Source: CAYSLC01 sp964431545 (GTDB lineage: Bacteria > Desulfobacterota > Desulfobacteria > Desulfobacterales > JAABSP01). From it: DNA of 38,604 nt. Where the stretch lies: positions 1-38,604 of the forward strand of contig CAYSLC010000023.1 in NCBI GenBank assembly GCA_964431545.1. The letters are read 5' to 3'. Positions 7,947 through 14,718 of this stretch are shown in pieces. The notes under the pieces are model-generated. The model ran no database searches and was not told where the DNA came from. It saw only the letters and a program-made list of their open reading frames with translations. Position numbers and translations under genes: made by a program. The number at the start of each line of letters is the position of its first letter. The stretch's first letter is position 1.

Positions 7947-7976
7947 GATATACCATTATCCCTTTTTGCTTGTCAA
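7947..7976 (-). promoter_or_regulatory. Sigma70-type promoter of aprBA
   Basis: On the minus strand a perfect -35 box TTGACA (7971-7976) is followed after 18 nt by TATATC (7947-7952), four of six matches to the -10 consensus. The surroundings are AT-rich, unlike the neighbouring genes. It points toward aprB and would start the transcript near 7940. A strong housekeeping promoter fits the very high expression known for APS reductase in sulfate reducers. Confidence 0.7.
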
Positions 7977-8235
7977 GTCTTTTTGTGTTTTCCCGCCAGC
8001 CGGCCGGAGAGCGGGTAACCGTTTGTTATTCATTTGCTTCCCCCGGACCCCGCCGTCGGGCCGCGGGATTGCGCCCGACCTGATTTTCTGGTAGGGAGGA
8101 CGGGCTGGGAAAGATCCACGGGCGACCCGAGGATGGTCCGGGATCGGCGCACGCCCAGCGCGCCAAATGGTTTTCATATAAAAAAATTTCCCGAAAAACA
8201 AGAGGAAATCACCCCGATCGAAGGAGCGTCAGTGA

Positions 8236-9006
8236 ATGGCCCAGAATAACGAGATCATTCCCATTACTCGCGGCGAAACCTTCCGCTTCGCCTGCGGGCC
8301 GGACGTGCCGTGCTTCAACGCCTGCTGCAGGGACCTCCACCAGTTCCTGGCCCCCTACGACATCCTCCGGCTGAAGACGCACCTGGGGCTCTCCTCCGCC
8401 GAGTTCCTCTCCCGGTACGCGGAGATCCGCACCGGCCCCGCCACCGGACTGCCGGTGGCCACCCTGAAACCCGGCCCCGGTGCCGACCGCCCCTGCTCCT
8501 TCGTCTCCCCCCAGGGGTGTTCAGTCTATCCGGCGCGCCCCTCCTCCTGCCGGACCTACCCCCTGGCCCGCGCCGTCTCCCGGTCCCGGGAGGACGGTCG
8601 TCTCACGGAACGGTTCATGCTCCTTACGGAGTCCCACTGCAAGGGGTTCGGCCGGGGGGAACCCTGGACGGTGGACCGGTGGATCGAAGACCAGGACCTG
8701 GCGCCCTGCTTCGAGATGAACGACCGGCTGATGTCCCTCATCGCCCTCAAGAACCAAAAGGGGCCGGAGCCGCTGTCCCTTTCCGACCGGCGCGCGTTCG
8801 AACTCGCCTGTTACGACCTGGACGGCTTCCGGGAGGCCGTGGAGCGGCGGGGACTCCTGGACGGCCATCCCCTGGCGGAAACGGCCCGCCAATGCCTGGC
8901 CGGGGAGGAGGCGGCGCTGCTGAGGACGGCCATGGAATGGGCCGGGTCGGCCCTGTTCGGGGACCGGGGCCGGGAAGAAAGGGGGCCCCATGGGCGGCGG
9001 TCTTAG
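8236..9006 (+). CDS. YkgJ-family CxxxCC cysteine-cluster protein
   Basis: A 256-aa soluble protein of the YkgJ/zinc- or iron-chelating domain family (also called flagellin N-methylase-like). The metal-binding Cys are visible at 20, 26, 30 and 31 (CGPDVPCFNACC). A second set lies in a PCSF...GCSVYPARPSSCRTYP block around residues 96-112, the usual arrangement for this fold. The biochemical role of most members is unknown. The start follows GAAGGAG. It diverges from aprBA and overlaps the SDR gene by 17 nt, so the two are translationally linked. It is clearly paralogous to the gene ending at 9848: both share the CFN.CC, FL.PYD.LRL and VYP.RP patterns. Confidence 0.85.
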   Translation: MAQNNEIIPITRGETFRFACGPDVPCFNACCRDLHQFLAPYDILRLKTHLGLSSAEFLSRYAEIRTGPATGLPVATLKPGPGADRPCSFVSPQGCSVYPARPSSCRTYPLARAVSRSREDGRLTERFMLLTESHCKGFGRGEPWTVDRWIEDQDLAPCFEMNDRLMSLIALKNQKGPEPLSLSDRRAFELACYDLDGFREAVERRGLLDGHPLAETARQCLAGEEAALLRTAMEWAGSALFGDRGREERGPHGRRS

Positions 9007-9811
9007 CGGAAAGACGGCCCTGGTGCTCGGCGCCGTCAAGGGGATCGGCAGGGGGATCGGCCTGGGCCTGTCGGCCGAGGGGGCGGATGTGGCGCTGACC
9101 TATTTCGACTGGGAGGAGTCCCTCGGGGAGATGCGGGCCGCCTTTGCCGCCCGAAGGGCCGACCCCCTGATCCAGAAGATCGACCTCCTCGACACCGACG
9201 CCATCCCCCCCATGGTGGAGCGGGTCGTGGATCGGTTCGGCCGCCTCGACATCCTGATCAACAACATCGAACGGGGGGGATGGCCCGTGGTCCACGGCCC
9301 CTATGTCCGGGATCAGTGGGACCTGGAGATGGCCACCACCCTCCGGGCCAAGCGGTGGGTCTTCGACGCCGCCCTCCCCCACCTCAAGGCCGCCGGGGAC
9401 GGCGCGGTGATCAACCTCTCGTCGGTGGCGGGGCTCGTGGGCCGGGCCGGACCGGCGGCCCCCATCTTCAACGACGGATACGCCGCCGCCAACCGGGGGA
9501 TCTCCCTGTTGACGGAGACCTGGGCCCGCATGGGCGCGCCGGAGGTGCGGGTCAACGAGATCATGCTGGGGATCTTCGAAACCCGCCACGCCGAGGGGAC
9601 CCGGGGGTGGGGGCTGCTGTCCGGGGAGCAGCGTCGGGCCGTGGTGGACCACACCCTCCTGGGGCGGACCGGACGGATCTCCGACGTGGTGGAGGCGGTC
9701 CTCTTCGTCCTTGTGCGGGCGCCCTTCATGACCGGGTCGGTGCTTCGGCTGGACGGCGGGTTCGTCCTGGGAGGGGAGCCGGTCGGCCCCATGCCCGAGG
9801 GCGTCCTGTAG
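8990..9811 (+). CDS. SDR-fold oxidoreductase lacking the catalytic lysine
   Basis: A 273-aa short-chain dehydrogenase/reductase-fold protein. The nucleotide-binding glycine motif is GAVKGIG (14-20), and the structural NNAG motif appears as NNIE (91-94). The catalytic serine region is LSSVAG (143-148). The tyrosine is Y164, but the YxxxK motif reads YAAAN, so Asn168 replaces the lysine. The conserved active-site Asn also appears absent, since its helix reads TTLRAK. The C-terminal LDGG turn is present. The protein may bind NAD(P) without classic dehydrogenase chemistry. It overlaps the upstream YkgJ gene, which suggests a joint role. Substrate cannot be told. Confidence 0.85.
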   Translation: MGGGLSGKTALVLGAVKGIGRGIGLGLSAEGADVALTYFDWEESLGEMRAAFAARRADPLIQKIDLLDTDAIPPMVERVVDRFGRLDILINNIERGGWPVVHGPYVRDQWDLEMATTLRAKRWVFDAALPHLKAAGDGAVINLSSVAGLVGRAGPAAPIFNDGYAAANRGISLLTETWARMGAPEVRVNEIMLGIFETRHAEGTRGWGLLSGEQRRAVVDHTLLGRTGRISDVVEAVLFVLVRAPFMTGSVLRLDGGFVLGGEPVGPMPEGVL

Positions 9812-9815
9812 CCCG

Positions 9816-9847
9816 CCGGCATCCTTCGGTCCACCGAATCGAGCCGG
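9816..9847. terminator. Two-tier hairpin between convergent genes
   Basis: CCGGC (9816-9820) pairs with GCCGG (9843-9847), and inside it TTCGG (9825-9829) pairs with CCGAA (9834-9838) around a TCCA loop, with a symmetric 4x4 internal loop. It occupies the whole spacer between the SDR stop and the convergent YkgJ stop. There is no U-tract, so it may act as a bidirectional 3'-end hairpin. Confidence 0.4.
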
Positions 9848-10633
9848 TCATTTGGGACGGATCCGTTTGGAGGGGATCCCCCAGAGGAACATCTTGATCC
9901 AATCGAATCCGAGGGTCAGCAAGGCCCGGTCGTCGGTCCGGACCCGTTTCCGGATATCGCTCTTGAGCTTGTACCGTTTCAGGAAAGTGCTGTTGAAGAC
10001 GAACTCCCGGAACCGGTCGAGGTTGTAGGCGGCCATGAAGGCCATCCTGGCCCGCCGCCCCTCCGGTCCCTCCGGGCCCCAGGGGTCTTCGGCGAAGAGC
10101 CGCCGCACCTCGGCCCACCGCAAGGTCATCCGGTGGTATTCCCCGGCCCCCTGCCGGTCGATCCATCGGTCCACCGTCCACTCCTCGGCCTCCCCGGGGC
10201 CCCGGCAGAAGTCGGGGGGACGGAAGATGTGGACCGTCCGGTAGGTCCCGGTTCCGGCATCATAGACGGCGCCATGTTCCATGGGAAACGCCCGGCAGGT
10301 GCCGGGCCGGTCCGGATAGACCGTGCACCCCTTCTCCCCCAGGAAGATGCAGGTGGCCTCCGGATTGTCGGCCATCCGGAGGACCACCTCGGGGAAGTGC
10401 TCTTCGGGGCGCAGGACCACGTCCACATAGGTCTCCAGGAACTCGTCGGCGGTGATCCCCAGGACCTGCCGGAGGCGCAGCACATCGTAGGGGGTCAGAA
10501 AGAGGTTGAGGTTGCGGCAGCATCGGTTGAAGCAGGAAAGGCCGGGGTGGCAACGGAAGGAGAAGATGTCCCCAGGCTTCAGCCGGGTGCCGGACAGGTC
10601 CTCCAGCCGGCCGGTGTCGTCGAAGTATTTCAA
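9848..10633 (-). CDS. YkgJ-family CxxxCC cysteine-cluster protein (TTG start)
   Basis: A 261-aa paralogue of the protein at 8236. The cysteine cluster is C28, C34, C38, C39 (CHPGLSCFNRCC), followed by FLTPYDVLRLRQ and an EKGCTVYPDRPGTCRAFP block. I set the start at a TTG at 10631-10633: it overlaps the stop of the upstream gene (TTGA) and has GGGGAGG about 5 nt upstream. The longer open frame reaching 10819 would run through the upstream gene and has no family similarity before this point. The overlap implies coupled translation with the preceding YkgJ-like gene. Likely metal-binding; specific role unknown. Confidence 0.8.
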   Translation of the reverse strand: MKYFDDTGRLEDLSGTRLKPGDIFSFRCHPGLSCFNRCCRNLNLFLTPYDVLRLRQVLGITADEFLETYVDVVLRPEEHFPEVVLRMADNPEATCIFLGEKGCTVYPDRPGTCRAFPMEHGAVYDAGTGTYRTVHIFRPPDFCRGPGEAEEWTVDRWIDRQGAGEYHRMTLRWAEVRRLFAEDPWGPEGPEGRRARMAFMAAYNLDRFREFVFNSTFLKRYKLKSDIRKRVRTDDRALLTLGFDWIKMFLWGIPSKRIRPK

Positions 10634-11247
10634 GTCGCCTCCCCCGATGCGGATCCGAAGAAGGTCTCCACCATCTCGGCCACCGTCATCTTCATCCGTC
10701 CGCTGAACCCGACGGCGGCCCGAAGGTCCCGCTCCATCAGGGCCATCTCCCGGTAGTAGGGGGTCCGGTCGAACCGGTACCCGTTGTCGCGGCCGGTCCG
10801 TCGGTGGAAGGCATCGCACCCCGGTCCCTCCATCCGGCCGCCGTCGGGCCGCCTGAACTCATAGGGGATCCCGTGGAGTCGACAGATCATGGGCCGCCGC
10901 CGGTAGAGGAGGCACCGGCCCTCCTCGTTGAGGGGGCACATGGCCCGGACCGGGGGGCCGTGTCCGCCGGCCTCCCGGTGGATTTCGTTGACGTCCCGGG
11001 CCCGATCGAGGATCCGGGCCCGATGGCGCACCGTCAATCGGAAAAAGCCCTCCCGGAGGTAGAGGTATTCGCCCACCGTGTGGTGGTGGAACCGGGTGAG
11101 GCAGCAGTTGTCTTCGCATCCGGCGCAATGGAAGCCGAGGGATTCGGACCGACGCCGGTAGGCCCGCTCAATGATATCGAGGACCCGGCCGGCCCGTTTC
11201 AGATGGGGTTCGTAGAGCGTCGGAAGATCCTCGAAGGGGGGCATCAT
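10630..11247 (-). CDS. YkgJ-family cysteine-cluster protein, shorter divergent type
   Basis: A 205-aa protein with the metal-binding pattern C41-xx-C44-xxx-C48-C49 (CAGCEDNCC) and a second part CPLNEEGRCLLYRRRPMIC, both typical of the YkgJ/putative zinc- or iron-chelating family. It differs in sequence from the two longer paralogues nearby. It sits between a dGTPase-like gene (15 nt upstream) and another YkgJ gene (4-nt overlap), all on the minus strand, so the three look like one operon. Only a weak AAGG precedes its ATG, consistent with translational coupling. Function unknown. Confidence 0.8.
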   Translation of the reverse strand: MMPPFEDLPTLYEPHLKRAGRVLDIIERAYRRRSESLGFHCAGCEDNCCLTRFHHHTVGEYLYLREGFFRLTVRHRARILDRARDVNEIHREAGGHGPPVRAMCPLNEEGRCLLYRRRPMICRLHGIPYEFRRPDGGRMEGPGCDAFHRRTGRDNGYRFDRTPYYREMALMERDLRAAVGFSGRMKMTVAEMVETFFGSASGEAT

Positions 11248-11262
11248 CGCGATTCTTTCGCC

Positions 11263-12390
11263 TTAGACCATGGGGGCCGGAAAGAAGAGGGCCATGTAAA
11301 GATCGAGGGCGTACTGGTCGGTCATGCTGGCGATGAAATCGGAGACGATCTTCTCGTGGGGCTGATGGTTCTGGGTGTAGCGCTGCATCTCCATGTTCTC
11401 CAGCTCCTCGGCCAAAAGCTTGCTGTCCTCCAGGAAATAGGTGTAGAGTTCGGAGAGGATCTTTTTCGCCTTGACGAATTCGCTATGGACCTGGGCCGAC
11501 CGGTAGACGTTCTCGTAGAGGAACATCCGGAGGGTGGTCATGGCCCCGTAGACCCGGTCGCTCATGTGGAGCCGGAACTGGCCGTCCTCCACCCGGCTGG
11601 AGAAGACGAGATCCCGGATCATGGTTGAGGCACGCTGGGAGTGGTTCCGTCCCAGGACCGCGGCGCAGACCTCGGGCACCTGGTCCTCCCGGATCACGCC
11701 GCTGCGGATGGCGTCCTCCAGATCGTGGTTGAGGTAGGCCATGATGTCGGCCACCCGGACCACGCGCCCCTCCACCGTTGCCGGCTCCTCGTCGGGGTCG
11801 TCGGGGATGATCTTCCCGTACCCCTTGGAGTGTTTCAGGATCCCGTCCCGGACCTCCCAGGTAAGGTTGAGCCCCCGGCCCTTGTTCTCCAGAAGGTCGA
11901 CCACCCGGAGGCTCTGTTCGTTGTGGGCGAACCTCTCCGAGAAGATGTCCTTCAGGGCCGTCTCGCCGCTGTGGCCGAAAGGGGTGTGCCCCAGGTCGTG
12001 CCCCATGGCGATGGCTTCGGCCAGGTCCTCGTTGAGGCGCATGGCCCGGGCCACGGTCCTGGCGATCTGGGCCACCTCCAGGGTGTGGGTCAGCCGGGTC
12101 CGGTACTGGTCCCCCAGCGGGGAGAGGAACACCTGGGTCTTGTGCTTGAGGCGCCGGAAGGCGTTGGAATACAGGATCCGGTCCCGATCCACCTGGAAGA
12201 CGGTGCGGATGAGACAGGGTTCCTCGGGCCGGGCCCGGCCCCGGGAATCGGCGCTCAGGCAGCCGTAGGGGGAGATGAAGCCCCGCTCCCGCTCCTCGAA
12301 CGCCTCCCGGATCGACCCGTCGTCCGCCCCTCCCAGGCACGGAGTTTCGAGGATCGACGCCTCGGCCGCCGATTTCTGTCGCATGAGCAA
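11263..12390 (-). CDS. dgt: Deoxyguanosinetriphosphate triphosphohydrolase-like HD protein
   Basis: A 375-aa protein of the dGTPase-like family, which hydrolyses dNTPs to deoxynucleosides and tripolyphosphate and helps balance dNTP pools. The HD motif residues are visible: RLTHTLEV supplies the first His, and GHDLGHTPFGHSGE supplies the HD pair and downstream His. The N-terminal YSNAFRRLKHKTQVF segment is also diagnostic. The start is probably the TTG at 12388-12390, because GGAGGAGG at 12399-12406 lies 8 nt upstream; an ATG two codons later is possible but 14 nt from that site. It heads a minus-strand group with two YkgJ genes. Confidence 0.9.
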   Translation of the reverse strand: MLMRQKSAAEASILETPCLGGADDGSIREAFEERERGFISPYGCLSADSRGRARPEEPCLIRTVFQVDRDRILYSNAFRRLKHKTQVFLSPLGDQYRTRLTHTLEVAQIARTVARAMRLNEDLAEAIAMGHDLGHTPFGHSGETALKDIFSERFAHNEQSLRVVDLLENKGRGLNLTWEVRDGILKHSKGYGKIIPDDPDEEPATVEGRVVRVADIMAYLNHDLEDAIRSGVIREDQVPEVCAAVLGRNHSQRASTMIRDLVFSSRVEDGQFRLHMSDRVYGAMTTLRMFLYENVYRSAQVHSEFVKAKKILSELYTYFLEDSKLLAEELENMEMQRYTQNHQPHEKIVSDFIASMTDQYALDLYMALFFPAPMV

Positions 12391-12488
12391 TGGATATCCT
12401 CCTCCGGGGGTCGGTGGCCGCCGGAGCGGCCCTGTCCGGGGCGGTACGGCCGACGCGCCGGAGTCCCCATGAGAAATGAAAAAGGGAG

Positions 12489-12519
12489 ATAATATTTCAC
12501 AGGTCTTAGGGATTGTAAA
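12489..12519 (-). promoter_or_regulatory. Possible promoter of the dGTPase-like gene
   Basis: On the minus strand TTTACA (12514-12519; five of six -35 matches) is followed after 19 nt by TATTAT (12489-12494; five of six -10 matches), in an AT-rich island within GC-rich DNA. The spacer is slightly long. The predicted transcript would begin near 12482, giving a leader of about 90 nt. Confidence 0.4.
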
Positions 12520-12630
12520 GTCTTAAATGTCGCGCTATCTTACCCCCGTTCGAACGAACCACCGCGTCCGGCGGCCGGAGACGGCGGATCGGAATATCTC
12601 CCAAGGCCGGCGGCACCAAGGAGAAAACCC

Positions 12631-13182
12631 ATGGCTGGACACCATCTGATTCTCGGCCGGCTCACCGACTTTTTGACCGGCGAGGCTTTGGACGACACCC
12701 TGGACGAGCGGTACCGGCAGGAGATGGCCCGCCGGCTGGTGTCGGAGAAGGGGTTCCGGAAGTCGGACCTGATCCCCCGCAAGGAGATCATCGCCTCGGC
12801 GGGGGAGAACCGAGCCCGGATCAAGGTGGACCTGGCCGTGGCGCCCGGGGGGAGGGTCGCCATGATCGCGGTCTTCGGGCCGGGTTCGCTGGTCACCCGG
12901 AGGCGCCCGGCCCTGGCCGCCTCCCGGGTGCTGGCCCGACGCCGGATTCCCCTGGTGGTGGTCTTCAACGGAAAGGACGCGGAGACCCTCGACGGGGAGA
13001 CGGGGGAGGTTCTGGGCCGGGGTCTCGGGTCGATACCGGTCCGGCGGGCGGTCCTGGACGCCGCGGCCGGCCGGCCCCGCGCCCCGCTGCCGGAACGCCA
13101 CCTGGAGCTGGAGTCCCGGATCCTCTACGCCTATGAGGTGGACGGGAGCTGCCCCTGCGACGATACCATCTGCCGACTCTGA
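12631..13182 (+). CDS. HsdR N-terminal domain-like protein
   Basis: A 183-aa stand-alone protein resembling the small proteins annotated as type I restriction HsdR N-terminal domain, common in Desulfobacterota. An ERYRQEMARRLV helix, an IPRKEII strand and KVDLAVAPGGRVAMIAVFGP look like the core of a PD-(D/E)xK nuclease fold. However, the ExK half of the catalytic motif is not seen, so nuclease activity is doubtful. The tail ends with CPCDDTICRL, two near-adjacent cysteines plus one more. The start has AAGGAG 8 nt upstream. It precedes a nucleoside deaminase gene by 14 nt. There is no restriction or modification gene nearby, so a role in restriction is not implied. Confidence 0.7.
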   Translation: MAGHHLILGRLTDFLTGEALDDTLDERYRQEMARRLVSEKGFRKSDLIPRKEIIASAGENRARIKVDLAVAPGGRVAMIAVFGPGSLVTRRRPALAASRVLARRRIPLVVVFNGKDAETLDGETGEVLGRGLGSIPVRRAVLDAAAGRPRAPLPERHLELESRILYAYEVDGSCPCDDTICRL

Positions 13183-13196
13183 AGGGAGAAGATCCC

Positions 13197-13727
13197 ATGG
13201 ACGATACCGATTTCATGGACATCGCGCTGGAGGAGGCCCGCCGGACCCTCCAACGGGGGGAATTTCCCGTGGGGTGCGCCCTGGTCCACGACGGTCCCGA
13301 CGGCGGCCGGGTGCTCGCCACCGGGGCCCGTTCCGGCACCGCCGGCGGCGGCATCAACGAGGTGGATCACGCGGAGATGGCGGCCCTTCGGTGCCTCTCC
13401 ACCCTGGTGCCGCCGGTGCCGCCACGCGAGATCACCGCCTACTGCACCATGGAGCCGTGCCTCATGTGCTTCGCCGCCCTGATGCTGACTGGGGTCGGCC
13501 GGGTGGTCTACGCCTACGAGGACGCCATGGGCGGGGGGACCCGGTGCGACTTCGACGGCCTCCCCCCCCTATACGCCGGGCGCGGGATCAAGGTGGCCGG
13601 CGGAGTCCGGCGCCGGGAGAGCCTGGCCCTATTCAAGGCCTACTTCTCCGATCCGGCCCAAGGGTACTGGAAGGGGAGCCTTCTGGCCCAATACACCCTC
13701 GATCAGCCGGAGGAGGACGGCGCGTGA
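13197..13727 (+). CDS. Nucleoside/nucleotide deaminase (CMP/dCMP deaminase, TadA-like)
   Basis: A 176-aa zinc deaminase of the cytidine/deoxycytidylate deaminase superfamily. The zinc ligands and proton shuttle are visible as HAEMAAL (His, Glu) and PCLMC in TMEPCLMCFAAL. FPVGCALV is the substrate-loop strand typical of guanine deaminase/TadA-like enzymes. The length exceeds TadA, and the C-terminal YWKGSLLAQYTL tail differs from it, so free nucleosides or bases are more likely substrates than tRNA. GAAGGGAG precedes the ATG. It lies 14 nt after the HsdR-N-like gene and its stop overlaps a possible further gene. Confidence 0.85.
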   Translation: MDDTDFMDIALEEARRTLQRGEFPVGCALVHDGPDGGRVLATGARSGTAGGGINEVDHAEMAALRCLSTLVPPVPPREITAYCTMEPCLMCFAALMLTGVGRVVYAYEDAMGGGTRCDFDGLPPLYAGRGIKVAGGVRRRESLALFKAYFSDPAQGYWKGSLLAQYTLDQPEEDGA

Positions 13728-13772
13728 GAGCGCTGGACGCCCGGGCGCGGGAGGCTGTCTCGGACACCTCCC
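13724..13772 (+). CDS. Possible CDS start truncated by assembly gap
   Basis: A GTG codon overlaps the deaminase stop (GTGA) and has GGAGGAGG 7-8 nt upstream. The frame stays open for 16 residues (VRALDARAREAVSDTS) until the run of Ns. On the far side of the gap a plus-strand frame ends SALAAAGRQPP and stops at 13906-13908, which could be the same gene's end. The gap of 100 Ns is probably of unknown true length, so frame continuity cannot be tested. No family is recognisable. Confidence 0.35.
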
Positions 13773-13872
13773 NNNNNNNNNNNNNNNNNNNNNNNNNNNN
13801 NNNNNNNNNNNNNNNNNNNNNNNNNNNNNNNNNNNNNNNNNNNNNNNNNNNNNNNNNNNNNNNNNNNNNNNN
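13773..13872. other. Assembly gap (100 Ns)
   Basis: Exactly 100 unresolved bases, the usual placeholder for a scaffold gap of unknown size. The flanks are very GC-rich. The gene content between the deaminase and the RCK_C protein is therefore incomplete, and linkage of the left and right halves of the window depends on scaffolding. Confidence 0.97.
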
Positions 13873-13904
13873 AGCGCCCTGGCGGCGGCCGGACGGCAGC
13901 CCCC

Positions 13905-14672
13905 TTAAGCCGCCCCGTCGGTCCGTCCCTCCTCCTGCTCGATCTCCATCTGGCGGACCACCTGTTCCATGTGCTCCCGGTCCCCGGAGTGCCCGCGCTC
14001 GCGCCGGTCGAGCCTCTCCAGGGCCGAGGCGCGGCCGTAGAGCATCAGGGTATCGTAGGGGTTGATGCGGGTGGCCCCCAGGGGGGCGCCGACGTACTCC
14101 CCCGTCCGCCGGGTGATTCCCAGCACCATGACCCCTTCGTTCCTGAGCTTGAGTTCTTTGAGACTCCGGTCGGCCAGCCAGTCTTCCGGCTCCACCTGCA
14201 TCTCGCTGACCTTGTACTCTCCGGCCAGGTGGAGCATCGCCGAGTAGTCCCGCACGTCGAGATCGGTATACCGCCGGAGGGCCCAGCTGATCAGATTGGA
14301 CAGGTGGCGGTCCACCCATTGGCTGGAGGCCACCGCCCAGAGACCCACCAGTCCGGTGACCAGGATCACCACCCGGTAAGCGATGGATTGGGACCGGCCA
14401 AGATCGATGAAAGAGAGGATCAGGGTGGACATGACGGTGACGACCCCCGCGTTGCCCAGAAGCATCAGCAGAAAGAGGATCCGGCGCCGCACCGGGTGGT
14501 TGACCACCTTCTCCGATTCATCGGTGGTGAATCCCACGCCGGTGAAGGCGGAGCGGGCCTGGAACCGGGCGGACTGGCGGGACAGGCCCGTGTAGGTCAG
14601 CGCCACGGTGGCGATGCGCGTGACCAGGATCGACAGTGTCAGAATGATCAGAAGGGTGAGGATCGACAGCAT
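13905..14672 (-). CDS. Membrane protein with TrkA-C (RCK_C) domain
   Basis: A 255-aa protein with a hydrophobic N-terminal segment (residues 1-28) and two further membrane segments (about 64-88 and 98-120). A cytosolic C-terminal domain follows, in which WLADRSLKELKLRNEGVMVLGI and NPYDTLMLYG are the hallmark of TrkA-C/RCK_C ligand-binding domains. The tail is highly charged and may form a helix. RCK_C domains usually bind small ligands and gate transporters or channels; here no ion-channel pore is obvious, so function is open. It lies 46 nt downstream of the selenoprotein candidate on the same strand and may share its transcript. Confidence 0.75.
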   Translation of the reverse strand: MLSILTLLIILTLSILVTRIATVALTYTGLSRQSARFQARSAFTGVGFTTDESEKVVNHPVRRRILFLLMLLGNAGVVTVMSTLILSFIDLGRSQSIAYRVVILVTGLVGLWAVASSQWVDRHLSNLISWALRRYTDLDVRDYSAMLHLAGEYKVSEMQVEPEDWLADRSLKELKLRNEGVMVLGITRRTGEYVGAPLGATRINPYDTLMLYGRASALERLDRRERGHSGDREHMEQVVRQMEIEQEEGRTDGAA

Positions 14673-14718
14673 CTAGGCCACCCCCCTTGGGACCGCCTTT
14701 CCCGACAGAGCCCCCATG

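Noticed and set aside
10634..10819. N-terminal extension of the 9848-10633 YkgJ gene
   Set aside because: It would overlap the coding sequence of the upstream gene and has no YkgJ similarity; the TTG at 10633 has a ribosome-binding site and a TTGA overlap.
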